Origin: Dinoroseobacter sp.
GTDB lineage: Bacteria > Pseudomonadota > Alphaproteobacteria > Rhodobacterales > Rhodobacteraceae
Assembly: GCA_030066795.1 (NCBI GenBank)
Contig: JASJAW010000019.1
Location: 1 to 64,000 of the forward strand
Reading direction: 5' to 3'
Length of the DNA stretch: 64,000 nt
In this document: one piece after another, positions 36,766 to 47,191 of the stretch
Position numbering within the stretch: position 1 is the first letter of the stretch
How the letters are laid out: each line of letters opens with the position of its first letter
Program-made: the position numbers and the translations under genes
The notes under the pieces: model-generated
Database searches by the model: none
What the model saw: only the letters and a program-made list of their open reading frames with translations
Told to the model about the DNA's origin: nothing

Positions 36766-37812
36766 ATGCGCGCACGCACGTATCTCGACTGGAACGCCAC
36801 GGCTCCGCTTCGCCCGGAGGCGCGGGCTGCGATGCGGGAGGCCATGGATCTTGTTGGCAATCCTTCTTCGGTTCATGCAGAGGGACGCGCGGCGAAGGCC
36901 GCCATGGAGAAAGCGCGCGCTCAGGTTTTGTCGGCCTTCGGGGCGGATGACTGTGATCTGGTCTTTGTCTCGGGGGCAACGGAGGGGGCCGCGCTGGCGT
37001 GTGCCGGCCGTGATCTGCACTGTGCACGGATCGAGCATGACGCCGTTTTGAGCTGGTGCACACCGGATCTGCCTGTGGACAGCGCAGGTCGGGTTACAGT
37101 GACGGCGCCGGTGCAGTCTGCTTTGCAGGCGGCGAACTCCGAAACCGGTATCCTGCAGACCATCCCCAACGACACCGCGCTGGTCGATTTTACCCAGGCC
37201 TTTGGCAAGATTCCGGTCGCTTTTTCGTGGTCAGGCGCGCAGATCGGGTTGATCTCGGCCCACAAAATTGGCGGTCCCAAAGGTATTGGCGCCGTTGTGT
37301 TCCGTCGCGGACTTGATCTGGCGGCACAGATCAAGGGTGGCGGGCAGGAAATGGGGTGGCGCTCTGGAACCGAAAACCTGATTGGAATCATGGGCTTTTC
37401 GGCCGCAGCTGAAGCTTCGCAAAAAGAGCTTTCGGAGGGGGCCTGGGATCGGGTAGCTGAAATTAGAAAAATTCTAGAATTGGCCCTTCACTCTGGCGCC
37501 CACCAGACTATTTTTGTCGGGAAAGGCTCAGACCGTTTGCCGAACACCACTAACATCGTCTCTCCGGGGTGGAAGGGAGAGACACAGGTGATGCAGATGG
37601 ATCTGGCCGGATTTGCGGTGAGTGCGGGTTCTGCCTGCTCCAGCGGAAAGGTTCGGTCTAGCCGGGTTCTCTCGGCGATGGGGTTCGATGATGTGGCTGC
37701 AGCTTCGGCGCTGCGGATCTCTCTCGGACCGGACGTGACAGAGGAAGATGTGCTGCGTTTTGCCGAGGCGTGGTGCAAGGCCCGGGATCGGTATGCGGCG
37801 CGCGCCGCTTGA
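36766..37812 (+). CDS. IscS/NifS-like cysteine desulfurase, short form
   Basis: The product is a pyridoxal-phosphate enzyme that moves sulfur from cysteine to Fe-S assembly. The PLP lysine is in SAHKIGGPKG and the active cysteine in SAGSACSSGKVRSS. It begins YLDWNATAPLRPEARAAM. At 348 residues it is shorter than IscS (about 400) and has lost parts of the middle. It starts directly after the iscR stop. A second desulfurase, sufS, ends the operon. This one may be specialised or a less active paralogue. Confidence 0.85.
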   Translation: MRARTYLDWNATAPLRPEARAAMREAMDLVGNPSSVHAEGRAAKAAMEKARAQVLSAFGADDCDLVFVSGATEGAALACAGRDLHCARIEHDAVLSWCTPDLPVDSAGRVTVTAPVQSALQAANSETGILQTIPNDTALVDFTQAFGKIPVAFSWSGAQIGLISAHKIGGPKGIGAVVFRRGLDLAAQIKGGGQEMGWRSGTENLIGIMGFSAAAEASQKELSEGAWDRVAEIRKILELALHSGAHQTIFVGKGSDRLPNTTNIVSPGWKGETQVMQMDLAGFAVSAGSACSSGKVRSSRVLSAMGFDDVAAASALRISLGPDVTEEDVLRFAEAWCKARDRYAARAA

Positions 37813-37875
37813 TAGAACACCCTGTATGGGTATCGCAAAACATAGCCTGATCAGGCTGGATAAAAGGGTTGAGCC

Positions 37876-39387
37876 ATGAACGCACTGAACGAAGTGGAAG
37901 TCCGCGAGGGTGTAGATCGCGAGACAGTCGAAGCGGTTCAGAATGTCGGGGCGTCTTACAAATACGGTTGGGAAACTGAGATCGAGATGGAGTACGCGCC
38001 GAAGGGCGTGAACCCGGATATCGTCCGGCTGATCTCGGAAAAGAACGAAGAGCCCGAGTGGATGACCGAATGGCGTCTGCAGGCGTTCGAGCGTTGGACC
38101 CAGATGAACGAGCCGAAATGGGCCATGGTCAACTATCCTGAGATCGATTTTCAGGACCAATACTATTATGCGCGTCCCAAGAGCATGATCGAGAAGCCGA
38201 AGTCGCTGGACGAGGTCGATCCCAAGCTGCTGGAGACCTACAACAAGCTGGGCATTCCGCTGAAGGAGCAGGCGCTGCTCGCAGGTGTTGAAGCCCCGGA
38301 AGAAGAGCGCAAAGTGGCTGTCGACGCGGTGTTTGACTCCGTTTCCGTCGGCACGACCTTCCAGGAAGAACTGAAGAAAGCAGGTGTGATCTTCTGTTCC
38401 ATCTCCGAGGCGATCAAAGAGCATCCGGAGCTGGTCAAGAAGTACCTCGGCTCGGTCGTTCCGGTCTCTGACAACTTCTACGCAACGCTGAACTCGGCGG
38501 TCTTCTCCGACGGCTCCTTCGTTTACGTGCCACCGGGCGTGAAATGCCCGATGGAGCTGAGCACGTACTTCCGCATCAACGCAGAAAACACGGGCCAGTT
38601 CGAGCGCACGCTGATCATCGCGGACAAGGGCTCCTACGTGTCCTACCTCGAAGGCTGCACCGCACCTCAGCGTGACGTGGCGCAGCTTCATGCGGCCGTG
38701 GTGGAGATCATTGTCGAGGAAGATGCTGAGGTGAAGTACTCCACCGTTCAGAACTGGTATCCCGGTGATGAGAACGGCGTTGGCGGTATCTATAACTTCG
38801 TGACCAAGCGCGCCGATTGCCGGGGTGACCGGGCAAAGGTGATGTGGACGCAGGTCGAAACCGGTTCTGCCGTGACCTGGAAATACCCGTCCTGCATCCT
38901 GCGCGGCGATGACAGCCAGGGCGAGTTCTACTCGATCGCGATTGCCAACAACCACCAGCAGGCCGACACCGGCACGAAGATGGTGCATCTGGGCAAGAAC
39001 ACCAAGTCGCGGATTGTCTCCAAAGGCATCAGCGCGGGCGTAGCGCAGAACACCTATCGCGGGCTTGTCTCGATGCACCCCAAGGCCAAGAACGGGCGTA
39101 ACTACACCCAGTGCGACAGCCTTCTGATTGGCGACAAATGCGGGGCGCACACCGTTCCGTATATCGAGGTGAAGAACAACTCTTCCCGCGTCGAGCACGA
39201 GGCAACCACGTCCAAGGTGGATGACGACCAGCTCTTCTACTGCCGCCAGCGCGGTATGGACGAGGAAGAGGCGGTCGCATTAGTCGTCAACGGCTTCTGC
39301 AAAGAAGTGCTTCAGGCGCTGCCGATGGAGTTCGCCATGGAAGCCCAGCAGCTTGTAGCGATCAGTTTGGAGGGCAGCGTTGGTTGA
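37876..39387 (+). CDS. sufB: Fe-S cluster assembly scaffold protein SufB
   Basis: This core component of the SufBCD scaffold has 503 residues. The C-terminal beta-helix with cysteine [19 protein letters not shown] and the motif [21 protein letters not shown] is well conserved. AAGGG precedes the ATG. It stands between the desulfurase gene and a run of small genes that precede sufC. It is the most conserved protein of the operon and is expected to receive sulfur and bind the nascent cluster. Confidence 0.95.
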   Translation: MNALNEVEVREGVDRETVEAVQNVGASYKYGWETEIEMEYAPKGVNPDIVRLISEKNEEPEWMTEWRLQAFERWTQMNEPKWAMVNYPEIDFQDQYYYARPKSMIEKPKSLDEVDPKLLETYNKLGIPLKEQALLAGVEAPEEERKVAVDAVFDSVSVGTTFQEELKKAGVIFCSISEAIKEHPELVKKYLGSVVPVSDNFYATLNSAVFSDGSFVYVPPGVKCPMELSTYFRINAENTGQFERTLIIADKGSYVSYLEGCTAPQRDVAQLHAAVVEIIVEEDAEVKYSTVQNWYPGDENGVGGIYNFVTKRADCRGDRAKVMWTQVETGSAVTWKYPSCILRGDDSQGEFYSIAIANNHQQADTGTKMVHLGKNTKSRIVSKGISAGVAQNTYRGLVSMHPKAKNGRNYTQCDSLLIGDKCGAHTVPYIEVKNNSSRVEHEATTSKVDDDQLFYCRQRGMDEEEAVALVVNGFCKEVLQALPMEFAMEAQQLVAISLEGSVG

Positions 39388-39773
39388 GCGATCGACCGTA
39401 CCAGATCCCAATCACGAAACCGTACAGAGAGCTCCCTTTTGAGCATCCTTTGCGAGTTCGTCGGCGGAAGCTAACGGAACGGAAAACGACGCATGACCCA
39501 GACTACAACAGCCATCTACTTGGAGTTATCTGGTGTCGCGCACTGTTACCTTACGCGATCTTTGCCTTTGCGATCTGGTCGGTACTCGACTCTCAGGAGT
39601 TAGCCGATGACACGCATGTTTTTTCTGTCTTTGTCGCTATTTGGGTTTTCGTGGACATAGGTGTTCGCCTGTCGCAACGGCGACTACGAAAGACCAAGAG
39701 AGAGTTAGTCGAAATAGACCACCTCATCGCAGCTGAGTTGGAAAAGATGGAAACAGAGAAAGGAGGGGCCTGA
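39384..39773 (+). CDS. Hypothetical membrane protein, atypical codon use
   Basis: A TTG start overlaps the sufB stop (TTGA), with GGAGGG upstream. The 129-residue product has a basic N terminus ([16 protein letters not shown]), two hydrophobic segments and a charged C-terminal helix. It is visibly different in composition: many AGA, TTA and ATA codons and lower GC than its neighbours. No family is recognised. It interrupts sufB-sufC and could be a later insertion. Confidence 0.55.
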   Translation: MSDRPYQIPITKPYRELPFEHPLRVRRRKLTERKTTHDPDYNSHLLGVIWCRALLPYAIFAFAIWSVLDSQELADDTHVFSVFVAIWVFVDIGVRLSQRRLRKTKRELVEIDHLIAAELEKMETEKGGA

Positions 39774-39854
39774 CATGAATAACACATGGGTTTGTGCAGA
39801 TTCTGCTTTTTCTGCCCGGTCTGGTCGTGTCGCGCTAGGGAAACGAGGGCGTTA

Positions 39855-40064
39855 ATGACTGACAGTAACCAGAATACGGCTTCAGGACAGGGCGGTCGGC
39901 CCAAGTGGTTCTTCCTCGCAGCGCTAGCGATGGCGTTCTCGCTGTCGTTTCTGGTCGGTGAACTGATGGGGCCTGTGGGCGCGATGCTCGGGCTTGGTCT
40001 CGGTGCGGTGGTGGCCTGGGCCGCGGCGAAGTGGATGTATCCGGTGAAAGGAGCAGAAGAATGA
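39855..40064 (+). CDS. Small membrane protein, 69 aa
   Basis: The ATG at 39855 (MTDSNQNTASGQGG) has GAGGG five bases upstream. The ORF track opens at 39786, which lacks such support. After a short hydrophilic head there are two hydrophobic stretches (WFFLAALAMAFSLSFLVGE and AMLGLGLGAVVAWAAAKW) and a short tail. Its stop overlaps the next start by ATGA. It is the first of three small overlapping membrane genes in the suf operon. The function is unknown. Confidence 0.6.
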   Translation: MTDSNQNTASGQGGRPKWFFLAALAMAFSLSFLVGELMGPVGAMLGLGLGAVVAWAAAKWMYPVKGAEE

Positions 40065-40234
40065 AAACCATTCTGACTGCCGCGTGTATCGCGGGTCTGT
40101 TCTGTGCCGCTTTCGCTGTCGTGGTCGATGTCGTTTCGAACCATCTGACCATGCTCCAGACCATCGCAATTGCGGCTTTGTCCGGCTTCCTTGGAGCTTT
40201 GGTTGGGCAACTGACTGTGAGCCGTAAGAGATGA
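40061..40234 (+). CDS. Small membrane protein, 57 aa
   Basis: It begins at the ATG at 40061 (MKTILTAACIAGLFCAAFAVV), overlapping the preceding stop, and ends by overlapping the next start (ATGA). Two hydrophobic helices are separated by a short loop (VSNHLTMLQ) and a basic end SRKR. The length and tight packing suggest coordinated expression as a small complex with its neighbours. No motif is recognised. Confidence 0.55.
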   Translation: MKTILTAACIAGLFCAAFAVVVDVVSNHLTMLQTIAIAALSGFLGALVGQLTVSRKR

Positions 40235-40431
40235 ATATCCGCTGGCTCATAACCCCGGGTGAACCGCGCGGGCCCTGGGCGATCATGACCGCGCTCATGA
40301 CGTTTGGCCTGATGACCGTGACATCGCCGTTTTGGCAGGCTGGAGGGCCTTTGGTGGCCGCAGTTGCTGCTGTTTTTGCCGTCGGACTGTCGTCTGTTCT
40401 GACAAAAATCGTTCTGGAGTCGCGCAAGTGA
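40231..40431 (+). CDS. Small membrane protein, 66 aa
   Basis: The ATG at 40231 overlaps the stop of the gene before (ATGA). The product MNIRWLITPGEPRGPWAIMTALM has two hydrophobic stretches and a short basic end. It is the third of the run of small coupled membrane genes. A short GTG frame follows it without convincing evidence. The function is unknown. Confidence 0.55.
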   Translation: MNIRWLITPGEPRGPWAIMTALMTFGLMTVTSPFWQAGGPLVAAVAAVFAVGLSSVLTKIVLESRK

Positions 40432-40546
40432 TCGGCTTTGGACACCACCGCATCCGGACATGCCCCGGACGGCTGCGGTTCACCGGCGCGGTCGCGCCAT
40501 CACAGCACTGGCGCGGTGCGCGCCATAAGGGAGAAGGAGACCCCTC

Positions 40547-40747
40547 ATGAGCTGGCTTTACCGGGGCGGATATATCGCGGCGATTGCCGCAGTGGCGCTT
40601 GTATGCATCGTTGCGCCGCAACTCTTCGGCGTGTCGCCCGAGAACTTCGGGCCGCTGAAGAAATTCATCTGGTCGGGCGGCCTGATTGGCATCGTCTGGT
40701 TCGGGCATGAGATGCACTACGCCGGCAAGAAGGACCGTTCTGCGTGA
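40547..40747 (+). CDS. Small membrane protein, 66 aa
   Basis: GGGAGAAGGAGA stands just before the ATG. The protein has a first helix ([17 protein letters not shown]) and a second ([14 protein letters not shown]), with Gly and Trp content and a charged tail GKKDRS. It overlaps the start of the YbjQ-like gene by four bases (GTGA). I recognise no family. It is part of the membrane-gene insert of the suf operon. Confidence 0.58.
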   Translation: MSWLYRGGYIAAIAAVALVCIVAPQLFGVSPENFGPLKKFIWSGGLIGIVWFGHEMHYAGKKDRSA

Positions 40748-41058
40748 TTGTCACCACCACACCTGCAATCGAAGGCCATCGTATCAACGCCTACCATGGC
40801 GTGGTGGTCGGCGAGGCGATCATGGGCGCAAATATCGTCCGTGATCTCTTTGCGTCAGTACGGGACGTGGTGGGCGGACGCGCAGGGTCCTACGAGGCCA
40901 AGTTGCAGGACGCACGCGAGATCGCGTTCGCGGAGCTAGAAGACCGCGCACGTACAGCCGGGGGCAATGCGGTGGTCGGCGTCGATCTGGATTACGAAGT
41001 TGTGGGCGATACGATGCTGATGGTTTCAGTGTCCGGGACCGCCGTCACCATAGACTAA
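40744..41058 (+). CDS. YbjQ/UPF0145-family protein
   Basis: This 104-residue protein with GTG start resembles the YbjQ family of small pentameric proteins. [45 protein letters not shown] and the [13 protein letters not shown] strand are typical. The family is annotated as heavy-metal-binding but its cellular role is poorly known. It is co-transcribed with the membrane genes before and with sufC after. Confidence 0.78.
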   Translation: MIVTTTPAIEGHRINAYHGVVVGEAIMGANIVRDLFASVRDVVGGRAGSYEAKLQDAREIAFAELEDRARTAGGNAVVGVDLDYEVVGDTMLMVSVSGTAVTID

Positions 41059-41072
41059 GGAAGGTGGGAAAT

Positions 41073-41827
<755 letters not shown>

Positions 41828-41828
<1 letters not shown>

Positions 41829-43111
41829 TGGCGCTGCCGGAAATCAAGCAATCTGTCACCGAGGCGCGACTGGCCGAGCTTTCGCTGCCCGACGGCGGTG
41901 CGTGGGCGACCGATGCCCGCAAATCCGCGTTGTCTCGGGTGCAGACTATGGGCCTGCCCGGACGGCGGGATGAATACTGGAAGTACACTGACCCGACGCG
42001 CTTGACCGCGGCGGTGGCCAAACCCGCGTCACTTTTTGATCCGCAGGAAAGCCCTGTGTTCGGGGAAGTCGACCGCCTGAAGGTTGTCTTTGTGGATGGC
42101 GTGTTTGATGCGGAAGCCTCGGATGCTCTGGCGATGGAGAATGTCGAGATTGAGCGCCTGGCTGACGCCAGTGCGATGGACATTCACTGGGCCAAGGACG
42201 TCTACGGCGTGCTCGAAGCGCGCGGCCAAGACCCGGTTGAACGCCCACTGGCGGCGCTGAACACCGCGTTTGCCAGTGATGGTCTCGTCATCCGCGTGAC
42301 CGGCAAAGCGCCAAAGCCGATTTCGTTCATTTACCTGCACCGCGAAGAAGTCTCCGACGCGATCCTGCACCACGTGGTGAAAGTCGAGGCCGGGGCCGAG
42401 CTGACGATCCTTGAGAACGGACCTGCGGCTGCACGGTTCAACAAGTGCATGGAGATCGAGATCGCCGATGGTGGCGCGCTGCACCACGTTCGGGCGCAAG
42501 GTCGCGACCATGAGCGTCAGGCGGTGACCGCTATGTTTGCGCGCCTTGGCGCGGAGTCGGTATTTAAGTCCTTCACCCTGACCGTGAACGGCGTTCTGAC
42601 CCGCAACGAGATGGTGGTGGAGCTGACCGGTGACGAAGGCGTCGCGCATGTGGCCGGCGCCTGCATGGGCGATGGCGACTTCCACCATGACGACACGGTT
42701 TTCGTCACCCATGACGCGCTGAACTGTGAAAGCCGTCAGGTGTTCAAGAAAGTGCTGCGCAATGGGGCGACCGGCGTGTTTCAGGGCAAGATCCTTGTGA
42801 AGGAAGGCGCGCAGAAAACCGACGGCTATCAGATCAGCCAGTCTCTTCTGCTAGATGATGACAGCCAGTTCCTCGCCAAGCCTGAGCTGGAGATTTATGC
42901 CGACGATGTGGCGTGTTCGCACGGCTCCACCTCCGGGGCGATCGATGAAGAAGGGTTGTTCTATCTCCGGTCCCGCGGGGTTCCGGAAGACGTGGCGACC
43001 GACCTGATGGTGATCGCGTTCATCGCAGAAGCCATTGACGAGATCGAAGATGAGACCTTGGCAGAGGAAATCGTCGATCGTATCTCCAACTGGCTGAACC
43101 GCCGTCACTGA
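41828..43111 (+). CDS. sufD: Fe-S cluster assembly protein SufD
   Basis: The product is the SufB paralogue in the SufBC2D scaffold, with 427 residues. The C-terminal conserved segment YADDVACSHGSTSGAIDEEGLFYLRSRG, including the histidine thought to serve in cluster assembly, is intact. The N-terminal domain GLPGRRDEYWKYTDPTRL is typical of SufD. It overlaps sufC at its start and the YIP1-like gene at its end by one base each. Confidence 0.93.
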
Positions 43112-43608
43112 TGGCGGTCACGACCGAGATATTCCGCGCGTGGAAATCCCCACGCGCGGCAATCCGGCGCCAACTGGCCGGCGGCGAGAATGAAGCCCGC
43201 GCGCTTATCTATCTTATGGTGTCGTGTCTTCTGTTCTTCGTGGCGCAATGGCCACGTTTGAGGCGTGAGGCGTTCTTCGAGCCGGAAAAGCCGCTCGAAG
43301 TTCTCATCGGTGGGGCGTTGATGGGGTGGATATTCATTGCCCCGCTTCTGTTCTACGGGCTCGCGGCGCTGTCGCATCTGATTTCGCGACTGGCCGGCGG
43401 GCAGGGGAGTTACTTCGGAGCCCGGCTCGCGTTGTTCTGGAGTCTGCTGGTAATCTCACCGATCGTGTTGTTTTTAGGCCTAGTCGCCGGGTTTATCGGC
43501 GCTGGTCCTGCGGCAAACGCAACCAGTCTGTTGCTTCTGCTGGCTTTCCTCTACATCTGGGGCAGTAGTTTGATGGAAGCCGAACGCCCGGTGCCGGAAC
43601 CGGGCTGA
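43111..43608 (+). CDS. YIP1-like membrane protein, 165 aa
   Basis: This is an inner-membrane protein with about four or five hydrophobic helices. The N-terminal region EIFRAWKSPRAAIRRQLAGG is amphipathic and basic. It resembles the bacterial YIP1 family, whose role is not known. Its start overlaps the sufD stop by one base. A paralogous gene follows 20 bases later. Co-location with suf genes is common in Rhodobacteraceae, as I recall, but no link is established by sequence. Confidence 0.68.
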   Translation: MAVTTEIFRAWKSPRAAIRRQLAGGENEARALIYLMVSCLLFFVAQWPRLRREAFFEPEKPLEVLIGGALMGWIFIAPLLFYGLAALSHLISRLAGGQGSYFGARLALFWSLLVISPIVLFLGLVAGFIGAGPAANATSLLLLLAFLYIWGSSLMEAERPVPEPG

Positions 43609-43628
43609 GGCGCCGCACAGGACACGAC

Positions 43629-44228
43629 ATGACGTTTTCGTTGAACACTTTGCTGAGCCTCGTCTTGGAATCGATCCGCAACCCTCGGGAAGCCGCGGCA
43701 ACGATCCTGAATTTCGCCCCGTCCCGCGATGTGCTGTTGCAGCTATTGGCGCTGGTGGTGGTGCTGAGCGTGTTGTTCGGACAGGTGGGGGTCGTCCTTC
43801 TGGGCGGAGGTTTGTCGGACGGGGCGTTGACCGGCCCGATCGTCCTGAGTCCCCTGACCGCAGCCTTCGTGCAGTTCGGGCTTCTGGTGATGCTGGTCAT
43901 CTCGATACATTCGATCGGGCGCGCCTTTGGCGGTACAGGCTCATTCGAAGAAACCCTGCTTCTTGTAACCTGGCTTCAGTTCATTCTGCTGTGCCTGCAG
44001 ATAATCCAGTTGGCCGCGCTGGTTCTCGTTCCGCCACTTGGTGGGCTGATCGGTTTGCTCAGTGTTGGGCTTTTCCTGTGGCTCCTGGTGAACTTCGTAG
44101 CCGTTATCCATAACTTCCGCTCGCTTGGTCTTGTCTTCGCGGGCGTGCTGATCTCGGCTTTCGCGATTATCTTCGCGCTGAGCCTCATTCTGTCCATGCT
44201 GGGCCTCGCTGTCCCTGGGAGCACCTGA
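43629..44228 (+). CDS. YIP1-like membrane protein, 199 aa
   Basis: This is a second YIP1-type membrane protein with about five helices. LVLESIRNPREAAATILNFAPSRDVLLQ is the family-like start. Its stop precedes the sufS start with no gap. It lies between sufD and sufS and is probably expressed with them. The pair may form a heteromer, but this is a guess. Confidence 0.7.
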   Translation: MTFSLNTLLSLVLESIRNPREAAATILNFAPSRDVLLQLLALVVVLSVLFGQVGVVLLGGGLSDGALTGPIVLSPLTAAFVQFGLLVMLVISIHSIGRAFGGTGSFEETLLLVTWLQFILLCLQIIQLAALVLVPPLGGLIGLLSVGLFLWLLVNFVAVIHNFRSLGLVFAGVLISAFAIIFALSLILSMLGLAVPGST

Positions 44229-45449
44229 ATGTATGATGTCGACGCGATCCGTAAGGACTTCCCTATCCTGTCACGTGAGGTTAACGGCAAGCCGCTGGTT
44301 TATCTGGACAATGGCGCCTCTGCGCAAAAGCCGCAGGCTGTGATTGACGCTGTCGCAAAGGCCTATGCGGAGGAGTATTCCAATGTTCACCGCGGCCTGC
44401 ATTATCTGAGCAACCTCGCCACAGAGAAGTACGAAGGCGTGCGCGGGATCATTGCACGCTTTCTGGGCGTCGCGGATGAGGATCAGATTGTCCTGAACTC
44501 GGGAACGACCGAAGGGATCAACACCGTGGCCTATGGCTGGGCTATGCCGCGCATGGAAGCGGGCGATGAGATTGTCCTGAGCGTCATGGAACATCACGCC
44601 AATATCGTGCCGTGGCATTTCCTGCGGGAGCGTCAGGGCGTGGCGCTGAAGTGGGTGGATGTAGATGCGACCGGCGCGCTGGACACCCAGCGGGTTATCG
44701 ATGCGATCGGGCCGAAGACCAAGCTGGTGGCCATCACCCATCTTTCTAACGTGCTCGGGACCGTTGTTGATGTGAAAGCGATCACCGAGGCGGCCCACGC
44801 CAAGGGGGTGCCGGTATTGGTCGACGGCTCTCAGGCCGCAGTACACATGCCCGTAAATGTCGACGAAATCGGATGCGATTTTTATGCGGTCACGGGGCAC
44901 AAGCTTTATGGTCCGTCCGGGTCTGGCGCGATTTTTATGCGCAAGGACCGAATGGAGGAGATGCGCCCATTCATGGGCGGTGGCGACATGATCCGTGATG
45001 TGACGCGCGACGTGATCACCTACAACGATCCGCCGATGATGTTTGAAGCGGGCACGCCCGGGATCGTGCAGACAATCGGATTGGGCGTCGCGTTGGAGTA
45101 TATGATGGGGCTCGGGATGGATAATATCGCCGCCCACGAAGCCCGGTTGCGCGACTATGCCCGAACCAGACTGGATGGTCTGAACTGGTTGAATGTCCAG
45201 GGTCAAATGCCTGACAAGGCGGCAATATTCTCGTTCACGCTGGATGGTGCCGCACATGCGCACGACATCTCGACGGTTCTGGACAAAAAGGGGGTCGCTG
45301 TCCGCGCGGGACACCATTGTGCGCAGCCTCTGATGGAGCATATGGGCGTGCCCGCGACCTGTCGGGCGTCATTTGGGCTCTATAACACCGAAGCTGAAGT
45401 GGACGTGCTCGTCGATGCGTTGGAGCTGTGTCACGAGCTTTTTGCCTGA
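44229..45449 (+). CDS. sufS: Cysteine desulfurase SufS
   Basis: This class V aminotransferase-type PLP enzyme of 406 residues provides sulfur to the SufBC2D scaffold. The PLP lysine is in AVTGHKLYGPSGSG, and the active cysteine is in GVPATCRASFGLYNT. The motif EHHANIVPWHFL is conserved. It is the last gene of the suf operon. No sufE or sufU partner is seen in the window, so the sulfur relay protein must be elsewhere or absent. GGGAG is nine bases upstream. Confidence 0.94.
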   Translation: MYDVDAIRKDFPILSREVNGKPLVYLDNGASAQKPQAVIDAVAKAYAEEYSNVHRGLHYLSNLATEKYEGVRGIIARFLGVADEDQIVLNSGTTEGINTVAYGWAMPRMEAGDEIVLSVMEHHANIVPWHFLRERQGVALKWVDVDATGALDTQRVIDAIGPKTKLVAITHLSNVLGTVVDVKAITEAAHAKGVPVLVDGSQAAVHMPVNVDEIGCDFYAVTGHKLYGPSGSGAIFMRKDRMEEMRPFMGGGDMIRDVTRDVITYNDPPMMFEAGTPGIVQTIGLGVALEYMMGLGMDNIAAHEARLRDYARTRLDGLNWLNVQGQMPDKAAIFSFTLDGAAHAHDISTVLDKKGVAVRAGHHCAQPLMEHMGVPATCRASFGLYNTEAEVDVLVDALELCHELFA

Positions 45450-45454
45450 CCGGG

Positions 45455-46510
45455 TCAGCCGAAAAAACTGCGCCAAAGCGTCAGAACAATCAGGATGTGA
45501 ATTGCAGGGAAACCCCAGTATGTAACGTGCCAGTCGATCCTTTTGGCACGCTCTTCGTGGTGCTCGACCGCCATGCGCCGCAGCATGACGTTGTAGGCGA
45601 CTGTTACCGCGGCTGAGGCAAACATCGCCAGCATAAGCGCATCGAGGAAGGTCACATAGCCTAGCCGGGGCAGATCTCCCGATACTGCGAAATTGAACGC
45701 GATGAAGGCCAGCAGGTTCGCACCGGCAATGTCGATCCTGCGCCGGTACTCTTCGAGGAACAGGTTGGCCCAGGACACGGTGACCAGCAGCAGCAGCGGG
45801 ACGAAGATGCGTGTCCAGTAGTAGATCAGGTGACGGTCAGCGGTGAAAACGAGGGACAGGCGTGAGCTTTCCAAACCTGTCACACCACGGCTGGTGTCAA
45901 TTTCAGTCCAGACATCGCGAACGATCCACTCTTCCTCGCCAAGAGTAGAACCCATTCCGCTGTACTCTGGCAAGTCTTCGAAAACAAAGAAACTTTTCGG
46001 GTTGGCCATTAGCAGCCTGACATAGAATGTCTGGGTGTCAAAAGGGTACTGCCGAAAGTCAAAGTCAGGAGCCTGTAGGGTGGCCACAGTTTCTGCGACG
46101 TGGATGACATTACCTTCGCTGCTCCAGAAAACGCTACTGAGCTTGTCAAAGCTACGTCTTTGCAGGTTCTGAAACGTTCCTACCGGGGATGGAATCGAAC
46201 TTTCTCGGGCGAAAGAGACAAAATCGCTTGTGCTCAGAGAGCGGATCGCAGCGCCCACTTCTTCCGCATCGAAGGTAAGTTTGGGCTCGCTCCATTCGTA
46301 TCGCACGTCTACGACGATCGTGAAGTTTTCTTCCTTCTGGTTCACGTCGGTAATCTGGGTCACGTACAGCCCGGCGCGCACTGGAATGGGGGTTTCGGGC
46401 TTCACGGTTTCGGAGAGGCTTTCGAGGCTAAAGGTCGCCTCGTTCTGTGCGGATGCAGCGCAGGCAAACATGCAGAGCGAAATGAAAAGAAAAATGAACC
46501 GCACTTGCAA
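45455..46510 (-). CDS. Prokaryotic pentameric ligand-gated ion channel homologue
   Basis: This 351-residue protein has a signal peptide (ending near CAASAQ), an extracellular beta-sandwich and four membrane helices. [13 protein letters not shown] is the prokaryotic counterpart of the Cys-loop, with the conserved YPFD core and, as in GLIC and ELIC, no flanking cysteines. M1 starts [17 protein letters not shown], and M2 ([19 protein letters not shown]), M3 and M4 follow. It probably forms a pentameric channel of the inner membrane. It starts with TTG at 46510 (AAGG seven bases before) or GTG at 46504. The ligand is unknown. Confidence 0.82.
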   Translation of the reverse strand: MQVRFIFLFISLCMFACAASAQNEATFSLESLSETVKPETPIPVRAGLYVTQITDVNQKEENFTIVVDVRYEWSEPKLTFDAEEVGAAIRSLSTSDFVSFARESSIPSPVGTFQNLQRRSFDKLSSVFWSSEGNVIHVAETVATLQAPDFDFRQYPFDTQTFYVRLLMANPKSFFVFEDLPEYSGMGSTLGEEEWIVRDVWTEIDTSRGVTGLESSRLSLVFTADRHLIYYWTRIFVPLLLLVTVSWANLFLEEYRRRIDIAGANLLAFIAFNFAVSGDLPRLGYVTFLDALMLAMFASAAVTVAYNVMLRRMAVEHHEERAKRIDWHVTYWGFPAIHILIVLTLWRSFFG

Positions 46511-46619
46511 ACCCGAACCTTGTTGCCCACGAGGCTAACACAGCTTTGGCATCACACAAGCCTGCCCTTCGACAAAGCCAGTTGCGAGCCCTTGCCAAAC
46601 TGCGTATACGGCGGCTCAG

Positions 46620-46696
<77 letters not shown>

Positions 46697-46791
46697 ATTT
46701 TTAATTTAAAACAATAACCTACAGGGTGGCTTGCCGCCTTTTGTACAAGTCGGCGTTTTTGGGGCTCCCCTAATCCTTTGCCCTGCGCCTC

Positions 46792-47040
46792 TCACTTGTA
46801 TTTGTGCAGTCTGAACGCTTTCCCGTCGGCAAGGGATAGTTCGAACCTTTCTCCGTTTTTTCGTGTGTCTGCAACGCCGCGGTGCCAGCAGGCCTCGATA
46901 CCAGGTGGTTCATCGGTTCGTGTGTTGTGAACCAGATCGACTCTGTCTGGGAGTGAAACCCTGATTTGCTTTACGCGTTTCCCCAGTTCGTCGCGACGAC
47001 CAGACTTGTAGTAGCCACCAGAGCGAAGAAGGTTGATTGG
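46792..47040 (-). pseudogene. 3' remnant of a GIY-YIG/T5orf172-type nuclease-domain gene
   Basis: On the minus strand one frame reads INLLRSGGYYKSGRRDELGK, later LVHNTRTDEPPGIEACWHR and finally RKNGERFELSLADGKAFR before a stop. This matches the C-terminal part of T5orf172/Mug113-type (GIY-YIG-like) proteins of Rhizobiales and Rhodobacterales. There is no good start codon in frame, and a stop lies upstream, so the N-terminal two thirds are gone. It lies about 100 bases downstream of tRNA-Arg, a classic integration site, which suggests an old deletion or decayed island. Confidence 0.68.
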
Positions 47041-47191
47041 TGCATGTTGCTTCCAGGATGCCGTAACTAATCCGCGCTTTCAGGCTACAGGCGGCTCTGG
47101 CCGCGTGCTGCAGATCAGCGGCATTCTCGCAGTCGACGTCGAGCAGTTCTGGTCCAAATGGTCCCTGAACCAAGACCGGCCATTGTGGCCG

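Noticed and set aside
40428-40550. GTG-initiated 40-codon frame following the small membrane genes
   Set aside because: Although the GTGA overlaps the previous stop, the peptide is Arg/His-rich and lacks a hydrophobic segment or other support; it could be leader sequence of the next gene.
45446-45458. CTGAC-CGG-GTCAG hairpin between sufS and the channel gene as a terminator
   Set aside because: No T-run follows the hairpin in either direction and it is only five base pairs long.
46910-47173. 87-codon minus-strand ORF overlapping the nuclease remnant
   Set aside because: It is in a different frame from the recognisable T5orf172-type segment and shows no domain of its own.
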